Shown here: in pieces, positions 26,400 through 36,203 of the stretch
Layout of the letters: each line of letters begins with the position of its first letter
How positions within the stretch are numbered: the stretch's first letter is position 1
Assembly: GCA_011053055.1 (NCBI GenBank)
Contig: DRHT01000052.1
Coordinates: 16,502 to 80,501, forward strand
Reading direction: 5' to 3'
DNA: 64,000 nt
Source: Halopseudomonas sabulinigri
Lineage (GTDB): Bacteria; Pseudomonadota; Gammaproteobacteria; Pseudomonadales; Pseudomonadaceae
Notes under the pieces: model-generated
Seen by the model: only the letters and a program-made list of their open reading frames with translations
What the model was told of the DNA's origin: nothing
The model's database searches: none
Program-made: the position numbers and the translations under genes

Positions 26400-27302
26400 T
26401 TACTCGCTTTCTGCCCGATAGCGCTCTGCCTCGCCTGTCAACCAATCCCGAAACACCAGCAGCGCGGCCGACTCTGCCTTGCGTTCAGGGATAACCAAAA
26501 AATAACTGTTAGTGCTGTCGAAGCTGCGCTCGCAAGGGCTGATCAGGCGACCATCGGCCAGCTCCTGACGGATCAAGAAAGGCGGAATCAGCGCCACACC
26601 CAAACCATGCATGGCCGCCTGCGCGAGCATGGAAAACAGCTCCAGCCGCGTGCCGTTCAGGTCGTGCTCTACGCGCATTTCGACTGCTGCGAACCATTGT
26701 CGCCAGGCGTAAGGCCGGGTTGTTTGCTGCAGTAGTGGCAAGTTAGCAATCTGCTCTGGGCTGAGCTGCTGTTGTGGCGCAATCAGCGCCGGACTGCACA
26801 CTGGGATCGGCGACTCTTTCATCAAAAAATGCGTTTGCGTACCTGACCACTCGCCGTCACCAAAATAGATAGCAGCGTCGAACTCGGTATCCGCGAATAG
26901 AAAGGGGCGGGTGCGGTTAGTCAGGTTAACGGTAATTTGCGGATGCTGTTTAAGAAAGCCGCCGAGGCGTGGCAATAGCCATTGGGTACCAAAGGTAGGC
27001 ACCAGCGCCAGCTCTAATGTGGCCGTCCCCTGGTTGCCCATTACCGACAGGGTGTCGCGTTCAACAGCATCCAAGCGGCTGGCAATACGCCGGCTGTAGG
27101 TTTGCCCAGCATCGGTCAGCTTGACTCCGCGGCGCGTGCGGCGGAATAACTGGATGTCGAGAAACTCTTCCAGGTTGGCTATCTGCCGGCACACCGCGCT
27201 CTGGGTCAGCGACAGTTCTTCCGCCGCCTTGGTAAAGCTTTCGTGGCGGGCAGAGGACTCAAAACAGATAAGGGCTTGAGTTGGCGGAATTTTGCGGCGC
27301 AT
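26400..27302 (-). CDS. gcdR: LysR family regulator of glutarate catabolism (GcdR-like)
   Basis: A 300-residue LysR protein of the GcvA-like branch. The HTH is at residues ~10-65 with FTKAAEELSLTQSAVCRQI as the recognition part, and the effector domain ends with a conserved HGLGVALIPPFLI. It lies divergent from gcdH, 238 bases start to start. That is the arrangement of GcdR in Pseudomonas, an activator that responds to glutarate and turns on gcdH and its CoA-transferase partner. The name rests mainly on this neighbourhood plus family. The shared intergenic region should hold its binding site, but I could not single out one dyad with confidence. The gene ends 73 bases from the SBF gene's stop. 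Confidence 0.85.
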   Translation of the reverse strand: MRRKIPPTQALICFESSARHESFTKAAEELSLTQSAVCRQIANLEEFLDIQLFRRTRRGVKLTDAGQTYSRRIASRLDAVERDTLSVMGNQGTATLELALVPTFGTQWLLPRLGGFLKQHPQITVNLTNRTRPFLFADTEFDAAIYFGDGEWSGTQTHFLMKESPIPVCSPALIAPQQQLSPEQIANLPLLQQTTRPYAWRQWFAAVEMRVEHDLNGTRLELFSMLAQAAMHGLGVALIPPFLIRQELADGRLISPCERSFDSTNSYFLVIPERKAESAALLVFRDWLTGEAERYRAESE

Positions 27303-27540
27303 GGTCTATGCTGTCCTGATCATTAAAAGCCTTGAGTGTCGCCTTGGCGCTATTCTCGGAATGCTTAAAAATTGAGCTTAAAGACGAATTTTGCCGAATA
27401 TCGCTGTTTCGGAATTCCAATTTAGCACAGGTTGTTGCGAAAAAGACGGTTGTTGCCCCCAGCCAGTCTGGTTAGCATCCATGTCATTCCACGCCCCGCT
27501 GGCCGGGTCGTTCCACCCAATAATTCAGATTGGAGTTTTC

Positions 27541-28725
27541 ATGTCCGCATCCAAAGCAAGTTTCAACTGGGAAGATCCATTGTTGCTAGACCAGCAACTG
27601 ACTGAGGAAGAGCGCATGGTGCGTGACACTGCACGTCAGTACTGCCAGGACAAGTTGATGCCTCGGGTACTCAACTCGTTTCGTAACGAGCAGACCGATG
27701 TTGAGATCTTCCGTGAAATGGGTGATCTAGGCCTGTTGGGTGCAACGATTCCGGAAGAATACGGCGGAAGCGGACTGAATTACGTGTGCTACGGCCTGAT
27801 TGCCCGTGAAGTGGAGCGTGTAGATTCCGGTTACCGCTCAATGATGAGCGTGCAGTCATCCTTGGTGATGGTGCCAATCAACGAGTTTGGTACTGAAGAG
27901 CAGAAGCAGAAGTATCTGCCCAAGCTGGCGTCTGGTGAGCACGTCGGCTGCTTTGGTCTGACCGAGCCGAACCACGGTTCTGATCCGGGTTCCATGATCA
28001 CTCGCGCACGTACCACTGAAGGCGGTTATCTGCTGAAAGGCGCCAAGATGTGGATTACTAACAGCCCCATCGCAGACGTCTTTGTGGTCTGGGCAAAAAC
28101 CGACGACGACGTGATTCGCGGTTTCATCCTGGAAAAAGGCTGGAAAGGCCTGAGCGCGCCAGCGATCAAAGGTAAGGTTGGCCTGCGTACCTCCATCACC
28201 GGTGAAATCGTGATGGAAGATGTCTTCGTTCCGGAAGAAAACATGTTCCCGCACGTCACCGGCCTGAAAGGTCCGTTTACCTGCTTGAACTCTGCCCGTT
28301 ACGGTATCTCCTGGGGCGCTCTGGGTGCTGCCGAGTTCTGCTGGCACACCGCTCGCCAGTACACCATGGACCGTATGCAGTTTGGCCGTCCGCTGGCGCA
28401 AACCCAGCTGGTACAGAAGAAGCTGGCTGACATGCAGACCGAAATCACGCTGGCGCTGCAAGGCTGCCTGCGCTTGGGCCGCATGAAAGATGAAGGCACC
28501 GCAGCGGTAGAAATCACTTCGATCATGAAGCGTAACTCCTGCGGCAAATCGCTGGACATCGCCCGCGTTGCTCGCGACATGCTAGGCGGTAACGGTATCT
28601 CCGATGAGTACGGCGTAATTCGCCACGTGGTTAACCTGGAAGTGGTTAACACCTACGAAGGCACCCACGACGTACACGCGCTGATCCTGGGCCGTGCGCA
28701 GACCGGCTTGCAAGCGTTCTTCTAA
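27541..28725 (+). CDS. gcdH: Glutaryl-CoA dehydrogenase
   Basis: A 394-residue acyl-CoA dehydrogenase. It oxidises and decarboxylates glutaryl-CoA to crotonyl-CoA with FAD, in the lower lysine, 5-aminovalerate and glutarate pathway. The C-terminal stretch [20 protein letters not shown] contains the catalytic Glu and is nearly identical to the human and bacterial glutaryl-CoA dehydrogenase signature. Other marks are [14 protein letters not shown] and [15 protein letters not shown]. The ATG at 27541 (MSASKASF) has GGAG seven bases upstream; the frame stays open for 50 codons before it but without family similarity. gcoT follows after 136 bases that include a terminator-like hairpin, so expression of the pair may be partly uncoupled. 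Confidence 0.96.
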   Translation: MSASKASFNWEDPLLLDQQLTEEERMVRDTARQYCQDKLMPRVLNSFRNEQTDVEIFREMGDLGLLGATIPEEYGGSGLNYVCYGLIAREVERVDSGYRSMMSVQSSLVMVPINEFGTEEQKQKYLPKLASGEHVGCFGLTEPNHGSDPGSMITRARTTEGGYLLKGAKMWITNSPIADVFVVWAKTDDDVIRGFILEKGWKGLSAPAIKGKVGLRTSITGEIVMEDVFVPEENMFPHVTGLKGPFTCLNSARYGISWGALGAAEFCWHTARQYTMDRMQFGRPLAQTQLVQKKLADMQTEITLALQGCLRLGRMKDEGTAAVEITSIMKRNSCGKSLDIARVARDMLGGNGISDEYGVIRHVVNLEVVNTYEGTHDVHALILGRAQTGLQAFF

Positions 28726-28792
28726 GCCGCGCTACTTCGTGTAGCTAACCATTGGCCGGCGTTACGCTGGGTTAATGGTGGTCATCTGATCA

Positions 28793-28824
28793 GGGGTCGT
28801 CGGCATTTGCCTGCGGCCCCTTTT
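28793..28824 (+). terminator. Hairpin with U-run between gcdH and the CoA-transferase gene
   Basis: GGGGTCG (28793-28799) pairs with CGGCCCC (28814-28820), one G-U pair, and four T follow. It could attenuate read-through from gcdH into the downstream gene. Confidence 0.7.
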
Positions 28825-28861
28825 CGTAACAGCTCTACTGCTTTTTCCTATAGGTGTTGAT

Positions 28862-30055
28862 ATGTCTGGTGCACTCGCCGGCCTCAAGGTGCTCGATCTT
28901 TCGCGCGTATTAGCCGGCCCCTGGGCCGGACAGATGCTGGCTGACCTGGGCGCTGATGTGGTCAAGGTTGAGCGGCCTGAGGTGGGCGACGATACCCGTG
29001 CCTGGGGGCCGCCTTACCTGCAGGATGCGGACGGCCGCGATACCTCTGAGGCTGCATATTTCTTGTCGGCGAATCGCAACAAACGCTCTATCACCATCGA
29101 CTTTACCCAGGCGGCAGGTCAGCAGCAGGTGCGTGAATTGGTTGCTGAGGCCGATGTGCTGATTGAGAACTTCAAGGTAGGCGGTTTGGCCGCCTATGGA
29201 CTGGATTACGCCAGTCTGCAGCAGCTTAATCCGCGTTTGATCTATTGCTCTATTACCGGCTTCGGCCAGACTGGGCCATACGCGAAACGGGCAGGTTACG
29301 ATTTTATGATTCAGGCCATGGGCGGTCTGATGAGTGTGACAGGCAAGGCAGCGGATGAAGAGGGCGGTGGGCCAGTCAAAGTGGGTGTGGCGCTGACCGA
29401 TATTCTCACCGGTCTGTACGCCAGTAATGCGGTATTGGCCGCACTGGCTGAGCGCGAGCGTAGCGGGCAGGGGCAATATATTGATCTGGCGCTGCTGGAT
29501 GTACAGGTGGCTTGCTTAGGCAATCAGGCGCTCAATTACCTCACCACCGGTGTGCCGCCCCAGCGGCTCGGTAACGCGCATCCGAATATTGTGCCTTATC
29601 AGGATTTCCCGACCGCCGATGGCGATTTCATCCTGACGGTTGGCAACGACGGCCAGTTCCGACGCTTTTGCGAGGTGGCGGGCCATGCGGAGTGGGCCGA
29701 TGATGCGCGTTTCGCCAGCAATGCGCAGCGGGTTGCGCACCGAGCTGAGCTGGTTCCGTTGATCCGGCAGGCCACGGTGTTTCGCACCACCGCCGAGTGG
29801 ATCATCGCGCTGGAGCAGGCCGGTGTGCCCTGCGGGCCGATCAATGATTTGGCGCAGGTATTTGATGATGCGCAGATCAAAGCGCGCGGTGTGCAGATCA
29901 GTCTGCCGCATGCGCTGTCTGGCGAAGTGAAACTGGTCGCCAACCCGATACGCTTATCGCGCACGCCGGTGGAATACCGCAGTGCGCCGCCGCTGCTGGG
30001 TGAGCACAACGCTGAAGTGCTCGGCGACTGGCTTGGCGGTACGGCAAAGCGCTGA
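28862..30055 (+). CDS. gcoT: CaiB/BaiF family CoA-transferase (probable glutarate CoA-transferase)
   Basis: A 397-residue class III CoA-transferase. The N-terminal pattern LKVLDLSRVLAGPWAGQMLADLGADVVKVE is typical, and the catalytic Asp is expected in VKVGVALTDILTG. Next to gcdH and gcdR it most likely transfers CoA from succinyl-CoA or a similar donor to glutarate to make glutaryl-CoA, the substrate of GcdH. This is the role assigned to the gcdH-linked transferase in Pseudomonas, also called GcdG. The protein has the length and interlocked fold expected of the family. The specificity itself is inferred from the neighbours. Its stop is 13 bases from the convergent lldR stop, so the lysine/glutarate and lactate loci abut tail to tail. 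Confidence 0.9.
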   Translation: MSGALAGLKVLDLSRVLAGPWAGQMLADLGADVVKVERPEVGDDTRAWGPPYLQDADGRDTSEAAYFLSANRNKRSITIDFTQAAGQQQVRELVAEADVLIENFKVGGLAAYGLDYASLQQLNPRLIYCSITGFGQTGPYAKRAGYDFMIQAMGGLMSVTGKAADEEGGGPVKVGVALTDILTGLYASNAVLAALAERERSGQGQYIDLALLDVQVACLGNQALNYLTTGVPPQRLGNAHPNIVPYQDFPTADGDFILTVGNDGQFRRFCEVAGHAEWADDARFASNAQRVAHRAELVPLIRQATVFRTTAEWIIALEQAGVPCGPINDLAQVFDDAQIKARGVQISLPHALSGEVKLVANPIRLSRTPVEYRSAPPLLGEHNAEVLGDWLGGTAKR

Positions 30056-30068
30056 TTAGGCTCTACTG

Positions 30069-30845
30069 TTAGTGCTTCGGTGAGCGCTCGCGGCGCTGCG
30101 AGCGGGCCAGGCGCACGCTTTCTTGCTGGCTCTGGTCCAGCACTTCTTGCACGTAGCTGATGTGTTCGCTAGCCAGGCGGCGAGCCTCATCGGCGCGTCC
30201 GTGCATGATCGCCTCAAACAATGCGCCATGCTGCGTGACCAGCATGCGGCGGCTTTCTTCGCGCAATGCATACATGCCGCCAATATTGGTCACCACATTG
30301 CGCTTGAGCAGATCGAACAGACCGCGAATGGTGTGCAGCAACACGATGTTGTGGCTGGCCTCGGCAATGGCTAGGTGAAAGCGCGCATCGGCCGCGCCTT
30401 CCTCCGTTCGGTTTGCTTTACTATCAGCGGCATAGCATGCCTGCAGCTTGTCATAAGCCGTTTGCAGGTGTTCACGATCCAGTTCGGTGGCGCGCATCGC
30501 AGCGTAATAGGCGCAGTCAGCTTCCAGCGTATGGCGAAATTCCAGTAAGTCGCGCTGCGCTTCCGGGCGACCTTCCAGCAGGCCCAGCAGCGGATCGCTA
30601 AAGCTGGAGCCCAGCGTTTCACTCACATAATTACCGCCACCCTGACGGCTGATCAGCAACCCCTTGGCAACCAGCTTCTGTACCGCTTCGCGCAGCGACG
30701 GGCGCGACACGCCAAACTGCTCGGCCAGCGCGCGCTCTGCCGGCAGGCGTTCCCCCGGCTGCAGCGCACCTTCAAGAATCATGGTTTCCAGCTGCTCGAC
30801 GATGTTGTCAGACAGTCGCCGCTGACGAATGTGACCCACTTCCAT
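30069..30845 (-). CDS. lldR: GntR/FadR family regulator of lactate use
   Basis: A 258-residue FadR-type GntR regulator. The winged HTH is at residues ~10-75 (LPAERALAEQFGVSRPSLREAVQ), followed by the all-helical FCD ligand domain with its metal-binding Asp and His residues (RFHLAIAEASHN and later HGALFEAI). It is divergent from lldP-lldD-dld and matches LldR, which represses the lactate operon until L-lactate binds. The ATG at 30845 has AAGGA before it; a longer version lacks similarity. Its own leader contains a TGGT-N3-ACCA operator, and a second, longer one sits upstream of lldP, so autoregulation together with repression of lldP is expected. Confidence 0.93.
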   Translation of the reverse strand: MEVGHIRQRRLSDNIVEQLETMILEGALQPGERLPAERALAEQFGVSRPSLREAVQKLVAKGLLISRQGGGNYVSETLGSSFSDPLLGLLEGRPEAQRDLLEFRHTLEADCAYYAAMRATELDREHLQTAYDKLQACYAADSKANRTEEGAADARFHLAIAEASHNIVLLHTIRGLFDLLKRNVVTNIGGMYALREESRRMLVTQHGALFEAIMHGRADEARRLASEHISYVQEVLDQSQQESVRLARSQRRERSPKH

Positions 30846-30856
30846 GCCTGTTCCTT

Positions 30857-30869
30857 TTGGTCTTACCAA
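30857..30869. promoter_or_regulatory. LldR-type operator O1 in the lldR leader
   Basis: TTGGTCTTACCAA is a dyad with the TGGT-N3-ACCA core recognised by LldR/FadR-type regulators. It lies 12 bases upstream of the lldR start codon, so binding would block lldR itself. Confidence 0.85.
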
Positions 30870-30991
30870 TCTGCGAATTCTGTCTGGCTTGAGCGCGTTG
30901 AGCAAGCCTTGGGCTAAACCCCATATACCAAAGTCTACATTCACAAGTTTGACAGCGGGCTGATGCTTTTTTAATCTGACTGCCCTGAATT

Positions 30992-31014
30992 GTAAATTGG
31001 TATTACCAATTTAC
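30992..31014. promoter_or_regulatory. LldR-type operator O2 upstream of lldP
   Basis: A perfect 23-base palindrome (arms GTAAATTGGTA and TACCAATTTAC around one T) with the same TGGT-N3-ACCA core as O1. It is 47 bases before the lldP start and about 123 bases from O1, which would allow looping between the two sites. Confidence 0.9.
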
Positions 31015-31061
31015 GTAAGCCACTGCAGAACAACAACTAGAAACCCCTACAGGAGCTCCCC

Positions 31062-32756
31062 ATGTCATCTGGATTTCTGGCCTTGCTGGCCTTCACTCCC
31101 ATCTTGCTGGCGAGCATTTTACTGGTGGGGCTGCGCTGGCCTGCGCGGCGCGCCATGCCGCTGGTGTATTTGGTCAGTGCGCTGATCGCGCTGTACGGCT
31201 GGGACATGAGCTTCAACCGCGTAATGGCCTCTACACTGCAGGGGCTGGTGGTCACCCTCGGTCTGCTGTGGATCATCTTCGGTGCCATCTTGCTACTCAA
31301 TACGCTTAAACATTCTGGTGGCATCGCCGTGATTCGCGCGGGCTTTACCACCATTAGTCCTGATCCTCGTATTCAGGCGATCATCATTGCCTGGCTGTTT
31401 GGTTGCTTCATTGAAGGTGCATCCGGTTTTGGTACTACAGCTGCCATTGCTGCGCCGCTGCTGGTCGCGATCGGCTTCCCGGCCATGGCGGCGGTGTTGA
31501 TGGGCATGTTGGTACAAAGCACGCCAGTGTCCTTTGGCGCGGTGGGTACACCCATTGTGGTGGGCATTACCACCGGGCTGGATAACGCCACCATCAGCCA
31601 GCAGCTGATTGCCAACGGCTCCAGCTGGGAGGCCTACCTGCAACTGATCACCAGCCAGGTCGCCATCATCCATGCGCTGGTGGGCACTATCATGCCGCTG
31701 ATCATGGTCATCATGCTGGTGCGCTTTTTCGGCCGGGAGAAGAGCTGGCGTGCTGTGTTTGAGGTGCTGCCTTTTGCGTTGTTCGCTGGCTTGGCGATGA
31801 CCATTCCCTATGTGCTGACCGGCATCTGGCTGGGCCCGGAGTTTCCCTCGCTGGTCGGCGGCCTGGTCGGTCTGGCAGTGGTTACCACTGCGGCGCGTGC
31901 CGGTTTTCTGGTGCCCAAAAACATCTGGTCGTTTGCGGACCGCAAGGACTGGCCCGCCGAGTGGATAGGCACCATCGAAATGAAGCTCGATGAGCTGACC
32001 GCTCGCCCTATGAGCAGCTTTCGGGCATGGCTACCTTACCTTTTGGTTGGCGTCATTCTAGTAATCAGCCGGGTGTTCCCCGAGGTTACGGCGCTGTTCA
32101 AGTCGATCTCGTTCAGCGCCAACGATCTGCTCGGCGAGGCGGGCGTTAGCGCTGGCGTTCAGCCGCTCTACTTGCCAGGCGGTATTCTGGTGATGGTTGT
32201 GCTGATGACCTTCTTTTTGCACCGCATGCAGCTGCGTGACCTGGGCAATGCGGTCAAGGAGTCAGGGGGTGTGTTGTTGAGCGCCGGTTTTGTACTGCTG
32301 TTTACCGTACCTATGGTGCGTATCCTGATTAACTCAGGTGTTAACGCGACCGATCTGCCCAGCATGCCGATTGTGATGGCGCGCTATGTGGCAGACAGCG
32401 TGGGCGGCATCTATCCGCTGTTTGCGCCCGCCATTGGCGCGCTGGGTGCTTTCCTAGCTGGCTCCAACACGGTATCCAACATGATGTTCAGCCAGTTTCA
32501 GTTTGGCGTTGCTCAGAACCTGGGGCTGTCGACGGCATTGGTCGTAGCGGGTCAGGCCATTGGCGCCGCAGCGGGTAACATGATTGCGATTCACAACGTA
32601 GTAGCCGCATCGGCTACTGTCGGCTTGCTGGGGCGCGAAGGCACCACTTTGCGCCGCACTATCTGGCCGACGCTTTACTATGTGCTGGCCACGGGGCTGA
32701 TCGCGCTGTTTGCGGTTTATGTGCTCAACGTCAACGATCCGCTGCTGGCCGGCTGA
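31062..32756 (+). CDS. lldP: L-lactate permease
   Basis: A 564-residue transporter of the LctP family with twelve or more membrane segments, importing lactate (and glycolate) with H+. Conserved segments are FGTTAAIAAPLLVAIGFP and APAIGALGAFLAGSNTVSN. CAGGAG is eleven bases before the ATG. It is the first gene of lldP-lldD-dld under divergent lldR with two operators. A small GC hairpin lies between lldP and lldD and may set their relative mRNA levels. No irregularity is visible; the length is usual for the family. Confidence 0.97.
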   Translation: MSSGFLALLAFTPILLASILLVGLRWPARRAMPLVYLVSALIALYGWDMSFNRVMASTLQGLVVTLGLLWIIFGAILLLNTLKHSGGIAVIRAGFTTISPDPRIQAIIIAWLFGCFIEGASGFGTTAAIAAPLLVAIGFPAMAAVLMGMLVQSTPVSFGAVGTPIVVGITTGLDNATISQQLIANGSSWEAYLQLITSQVAIIHALVGTIMPLIMVIMLVRFFGREKSWRAVFEVLPFALFAGLAMTIPYVLTGIWLGPEFPSLVGGLVGLAVVTTAARAGFLVPKNIWSFADRKDWPAEWIGTIEMKLDELTARPMSSFRAWLPYLLVGVILVISRVFPEVTALFKSISFSANDLLGEAGVSAGVQPLYLPGGILVMVVLMTFFLHRMQLRDLGNAVKESGGVLLSAGFVLLFTVPMVRILINSGVNATDLPSMPIVMARYVADSVGGIYPLFAPAIGALGAFLAGSNTVSNMMFSQFQFGVAQNLGLSTALVVAGQAIGAAAGNMIAIHNVVAASATVGLLGREGTTLRRTIWPTLYYVLATGLIALFAVYVLNVNDPLLAG

Positions 32757-32772
32757 AGCCCAGTTTGAGCGC

Positions 32773-32792
32773 GCCCCGGTACTAACCGGGGC
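32773..32792 (+). other. Intercistronic hairpin between lldP and lldD
   Basis: GCCCCGGT and ACCGGGGC pair perfectly around ACTA. No U-run follows, so it is more likely an mRNA stability element than a terminator. Confidence 0.6.
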
Positions 32793-32824
32793 GTTTGCCG
32801 TACAAGTGAACACGGGACACCCAC

Positions 32825-33964
32825 ATGATCATTTCTGCCTCTACCGATTACCGTGCAGCCGCCAAGCGCCGCTTGCCGCCGTTCCTTTTTCATTACATCG
32901 ATGGCGGTGCTTACGCTGAGTACACGCTCAAGCGCAATGTTGACGATCTGGCTGCCATTGCCCTGCGTCAGCGGGTGCTGAACAACATGTCCGAGTTGAG
33001 CCTGGAGACGCAGTTGTTTGGCGAGACCCTGGCCATGCCGGTTGCGCTCGCGCCGGTTGGTTTGACGGGCATGTACGCACGCCGGGGTGAGGTGCAGGCA
33101 GCCCGTGCGGCCGAGGCCAAGGGCATTCCCTTTACCCTGTCCACGGTATCGGTTTGCCCGATTGAAGAGGTCGCGCCAGCTATTCAGCGGCCCATGTGGT
33201 TCCAGCTCTATGTGTTGAAAGATCGCGGCTTTATGAAGAATGCTTTGGAGCGAGCGAAGGCCGCAGGTGTAACCACCCTGGTGTTTACCGTCGATATGCC
33301 CGTGCCTGGCGCACGTTACCGTGATGCACATTCGGGTATGAGCGGCCCGAACGCTGCACTGCGCCGCATGCTGCAGGCGTGTACCCATCCGCGTTGGGCG
33401 CTCGACGTAGGGCTGCTCGGCAAACCGCACGACCTGGGCAATATCTCGGCCTATCGCGGTAACCCGACCGGGCTGGCGGACTATATCGGCTGGCTGGGTG
33501 CGAATTTCGACCCGTCGATCTGCTGGAAAGATCTGGAATGGATTCGCGAATATTGGGACGGCCCTATGGTGATCAAAGGCATTCTGGATGCCGATGATGC
33601 GCGTGATGCCGTGAGCTTTGGTGCCGACGGCATTGTGGTGTCCAACCACGGCGGCCGTCAGCTCGACGGCGTGCTTTCCACTGCCCGCGCGCTGCCAGCG
33701 ATTGCAGACGCAGTAAAAGGCCAAATCAAGATTTTTGCTGACTCCGGTGTGCGCACTGGACTGGATGTCGTGCGCATGCTGGCGCTGGGTGCCGACTGCG
33801 CCATGCTGGGCCGTGCCTTTATCTATGCACTGGCCGCCGATGGGGAAGCCGGGGTAGCGAACCTGCTGGATCTGATCGACAAGGAAATGCGCGTCGCCAT
33901 GGTGCTCACGGGCGCCAAGACGATAGCTGATATCAATACCGACATGCTGGTACGTGCCTTATGA
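32825..33964 (+). CDS. lldD: L-lactate dehydrogenase, FMN-dependent, quinone-linked
   Basis: A 379-residue member of the FMN-dependent alpha-hydroxy acid dehydrogenases, peripheral to the inner membrane, which oxidises L-lactate to pyruvate and passes electrons to quinone. The active-site signature [10 protein letters not shown] has its catalytic His at residue 275. Earlier marks are [16 protein letters not shown] and [16 protein letters not shown]. The length equals that of E. coli LldD (396) within a few percent. The stop overlaps the dld start by ATGA, so the L- and D-lactate enzymes are coupled. Regulation is through LldR. Confidence 0.96.
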   Translation: MIISASTDYRAAAKRRLPPFLFHYIDGGAYAEYTLKRNVDDLAAIALRQRVLNNMSELSLETQLFGETLAMPVALAPVGLTGMYARRGEVQAARAAEAKGIPFTLSTVSVCPIEEVAPAIQRPMWFQLYVLKDRGFMKNALERAKAAGVTTLVFTVDMPVPGARYRDAHSGMSGPNAALRRMLQACTHPRWALDVGLLGKPHDLGNISAYRGNPTGLADYIGWLGANFDPSICWKDLEWIREYWDGPMVIKGILDADDARDAVSFGADGIVVSNHGGRQLDGVLSTARALPAIADAVKGQIKIFADSGVRTGLDVVRMLALGADCAMLGRAFIYALAADGEAGVANLLDLIDKEMRVAMVLTGAKTIADINTDMLVRAL

Positions 33965-35694
33965 GCGCTGTAAACACCCCCCAACGTAGCGAATTGCTGG
34001 AGCACTTTCTGGCCCTGGTAGGGCAGCGTCACGTACTGACCGGCGACCAGCAGACCCGGCGGTTTCGCAAGGGTCATCGCACGGGTGAAGGGCAGGTACT
34101 GGCGGTAGTACAACCCGGTACGCTGCTGGAGCAATGGAAGGTGTTAGAAGCCGCAGTCGCGGCCGATTGCATCGTCATCATGCAGGCCGCCAACACCGGC
34201 CTGACCGGCGGCTCCACGCCGGATGGCGACAACTACGAGCGCGATATTGTGCTGATCAGCACTCGGCGGTTGGATGGCGTGCAGCTGGTTAATCAGGGCG
34301 AGCAGGTGGTGTGTTTGCCCGGCGCCACGCTGGATCGGCTGGAACGGGAGCTGGCGCCGCTGGGCCGTGAACCGCATTCGGTGATTGGCTCCTCCTGCAT
34401 CGGCGCCTCGGTGCTCGGCGGCGTGTGTAATAACTCCGGCGGTGCTCTGGTACGCCGTGGCCCGGCGTACACCGAGCTGGCGCTCTATGCGCAGGTACAG
34501 GCCGATGGCAGCCTGACGCTGGTCAATCATCTGGGTATCGAGTTGGGCGACAGCCCGGAAGAGATTCTCACGCGTTTACAGAAAGGCGACTACAGCCCGG
34601 CAGCCGTGCGCAACGAGGCCGCTAGCGCCTCCGATGCGGGCTATGCCGAGCATGTGCGCGATGTGGATGCCGATACCCCGGCGCGTTTCAATGCCGATCC
34701 CTCGCGGTTGTTTGAAGCCTCGGGTTCCGCTGGCAAGCTCTGCCTGTTTGCCGTGCGGCTGGATACCTTCGTCAAGGAGTCCAGCACCGTGTTCTATATT
34801 GGCAGTAACGATCCACAGGATCTGACCGACCTGCGCCGCTACCTGCTGACCAGTCTGCCGAGCCTGCCCATCGCCGGTGAGTACATCCATCGCACCGCCT
34901 TCGACATTGGCGAGCGCTACGGCAAGGACACCTATCTGGTTATCGACCGCTTTGGCACCGCACGGGTCCCCACCGCTTTTGCGCTCAAGAGCCGCGTCGA
35001 TGGGTTATTTGAACGTGTGGGATTGCGTGGCGTCAGCGACCGCATCATCCAGAAACTCATGGACCTGCTGCCCAGCCACCTGCCAGCGCGCATGCGCGAA
35101 TACCGCGACCGATACGAGCATCACCTGCTGCTGCGCGTCTCTAACGACACCGCCGAACAGACGCGCGAGCATCTCAAGGGCTTTTTCGCCGGACGTGACA
35201 GTGGCAGTTACTTTGAGTGCGATGAAGACGAAGGCCGCCGCGCCTTTCTGCACCGCTTCGCCATCGCCGGCGCCGCTATCCGTTACCGCGAAGTGCACCG
35301 AAAAGACGTGGAAGACATAGTCGCACTCGACATCGCCCTGCGCCGCAACGACCGCGAGTGGGTAGAAACCCTGCCGCCCGAGCTGGAACAGGACATGGTG
35401 CACAAGCTGTATTACGGTCACTTCTTCTGCCACGTCTTCCATCAGGATTACATCGTGCGCAAAGGCGTCGACCCACTCGCCATGGAGCACCGCATGTGGG
35501 CGCTACTGGACGAGCGCCGCGCCGAATACCCCGCCGAACACAACGTCGGCCACCTCTACGTCGCCAAACCCGCGCTGGCCGACTTCTACCGCGAACTCGA
35601 CCCAACCAACAGCTTCAATCCGGGTATTGGCCATACGTCCCGACAGCGGGGCTGGGGTGAGTGTTGTGGTGGGCATGACGGGGAGGCGGGTTGA
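33961..35694 (+). CDS. dld: Quinone-dependent D-lactate dehydrogenase (E. coli Dld type)
   Basis: A 577-residue FAD enzyme like E. coli Dld (571 residues), which oxidises D-lactate at the membrane. The FAD-binding PCMH domain includes [15 protein letters not shown] and [34 protein letters not shown] sequence (split by the Gly-rich turn near residue 150). The C-terminal membrane-binding and substrate domains cover the rest, ending [11 protein letters not shown]. It is not the FAD/4Fe-4S LldE-type or Dld-II-type protein found after lldD in many Pseudomonas. The start overlaps lldD, so both stereoisomers are handled by one transcript. This gene marks the left edge of the accessory stretch that follows. 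Confidence 0.93.
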   Translation: MSAVNTPQRSELLEHFLALVGQRHVLTGDQQTRRFRKGHRTGEGQVLAVVQPGTLLEQWKVLEAAVAADCIVIMQAANTGLTGGSTPDGDNYERDIVLISTRRLDGVQLVNQGEQVVCLPGATLDRLERELAPLGREPHSVIGSSCIGASVLGGVCNNSGGALVRRGPAYTELALYAQVQADGSLTLVNHLGIELGDSPEEILTRLQKGDYSPAAVRNEAASASDAGYAEHVRDVDADTPARFNADPSRLFEASGSAGKLCLFAVRLDTFVKESSTVFYIGSNDPQDLTDLRRYLLTSLPSLPIAGEYIHRTAFDIGERYGKDTYLVIDRFGTARVPTAFALKSRVDGLFERVGLRGVSDRIIQKLMDLLPSHLPARMREYRDRYEHHLLLRVSNDTAEQTREHLKGFFAGRDSGSYFECDEDEGRRAFLHRFAIAGAAIRYREVHRKDVEDIVALDIALRRNDREWVETLPPELEQDMVHKLYYGHFFCHVFHQDYIVRKGVDPLAMEHRMWALLDERRAEYPAEHNVGHLYVAKPALADFYRELDPTNSFNPGIGHTSRQRGWGECCGGHDGEAG

Positions 35695-35785
35695 GAGTTG
35701 TTGGTGCTTTAGGCGACGGCCCTGTTTTCTGTCTGCCCACATTAAAGATCGGCATGATCGGCTGAAAGAAATACGGTAAAGCTAT

Positions 35786-35815
35786 GTAAAATGTAGCCCA
35801 GGAGCTACATTTTAC
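35786..35815. promoter_or_regulatory. Long dyad upstream of the XRE gene, probable autoregulatory operator
   Basis: GTAAAATGTAGC and GCTACATTTTAC form perfect 12-base arms around six bases (CCAGGA), ending 36 bases before the start of the XRE gene. Position and symmetry fit binding by a HipB-like dimer. Confidence 0.75.
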
Positions 35816-35851
35816 GGTCTATATCTATTTTTTGATGCTCAAGGGCTACAA

Positions 35852-36121
35852 ATGACAACCCTCTACGACGTTTCTGCAATGCTCAAACAGGCGCGACGCG
35901 ATGCGAACCTAAGCCAGGAAGCTTTGGCCCGCAGTGCCGGCGTATCGCGTTCAACAGTGGCGCGTATGGAAACAATGGCCAAGGGCGATATGAGCGTTTC
36001 TGCTTTGGTTCGTTTGCTGGAAGCGGCCGGATGCGAACTGAAGCTCATCAAGATCGGCCATCAGCGTACGATTGAAGACATCCTTGAAGAGCAACGATCA
36101 GGGCAAGGCTACGCCAATTAG
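35852..36121 (+). CDS. XRE-family helix-turn-helix regulator (HipB-like)
   Basis: An 89-residue DNA-binding protein made of one HTH_3 domain and a short C-terminal tail. The HTH is at residues ~11-60, with LSQEALARSAGVSRSTVARME as helices 2 and 3, and the helix that follows (SVSALVRLLEAAGCELKL) resembles HipB. The ATG at 35852 is the only reasonable start. It ends 82 bases before the Fic start. No HipA kinase is adjacent. I infer autoregulation at the dyad upstream and possibly control of fic through the GAGCCGA repeats; neither is proven. Confidence 0.85.
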   Translation: MTTLYDVSAMLKQARRDANLSQEALARSAGVSRSTVARMETMAKGDMSVSALVRLLEAAGCELKLIKIGHQRTIEDILEEQRSGQGYAN

Positions 36122-36124
36122 ACA

Positions 36125-36202
36125 GTGAGCCGAATAATCGGCATTATCAGCTCATGTAATGAGCCGAATAGATTCGCTAATCGGCTCACAGATGAGCGAA
36201 TC
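36125..36202. repeat. Cluster of GAGCCGA inverted repeats before the Fic gene
   Basis: Three overlapping dyads are packed into 78 bases. GCCGAATAATCGGC is at 36129-36142. Arms GAGCCGAATAG and CTAATCGGCTC (one mismatch) are at 36161-36187. GATTCGCT (36171-36178) and AGCGAATC (36195-36202) form the third, which ends one base before the chosen Fic start. The layout suggests either a multi-site operator or mutually exclusive RNA hairpins over the translation start. Confidence 0.75.
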
Positions 36203-36203
36203 T

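Noticed and set aside
27391..27540. Longer gcdH frame with 50 extra N-terminal residues
   Set aside because: There is no family similarity and no ribosome site; the ATG at 27541 has GGAG and starts the conserved domain.
33823..34134. Minus-strand and other-frame open frames inside lldD, dld and the GC-rich genes
   Set aside because: High GC gives long chance frames opposite real genes; the real genes have intact motifs.
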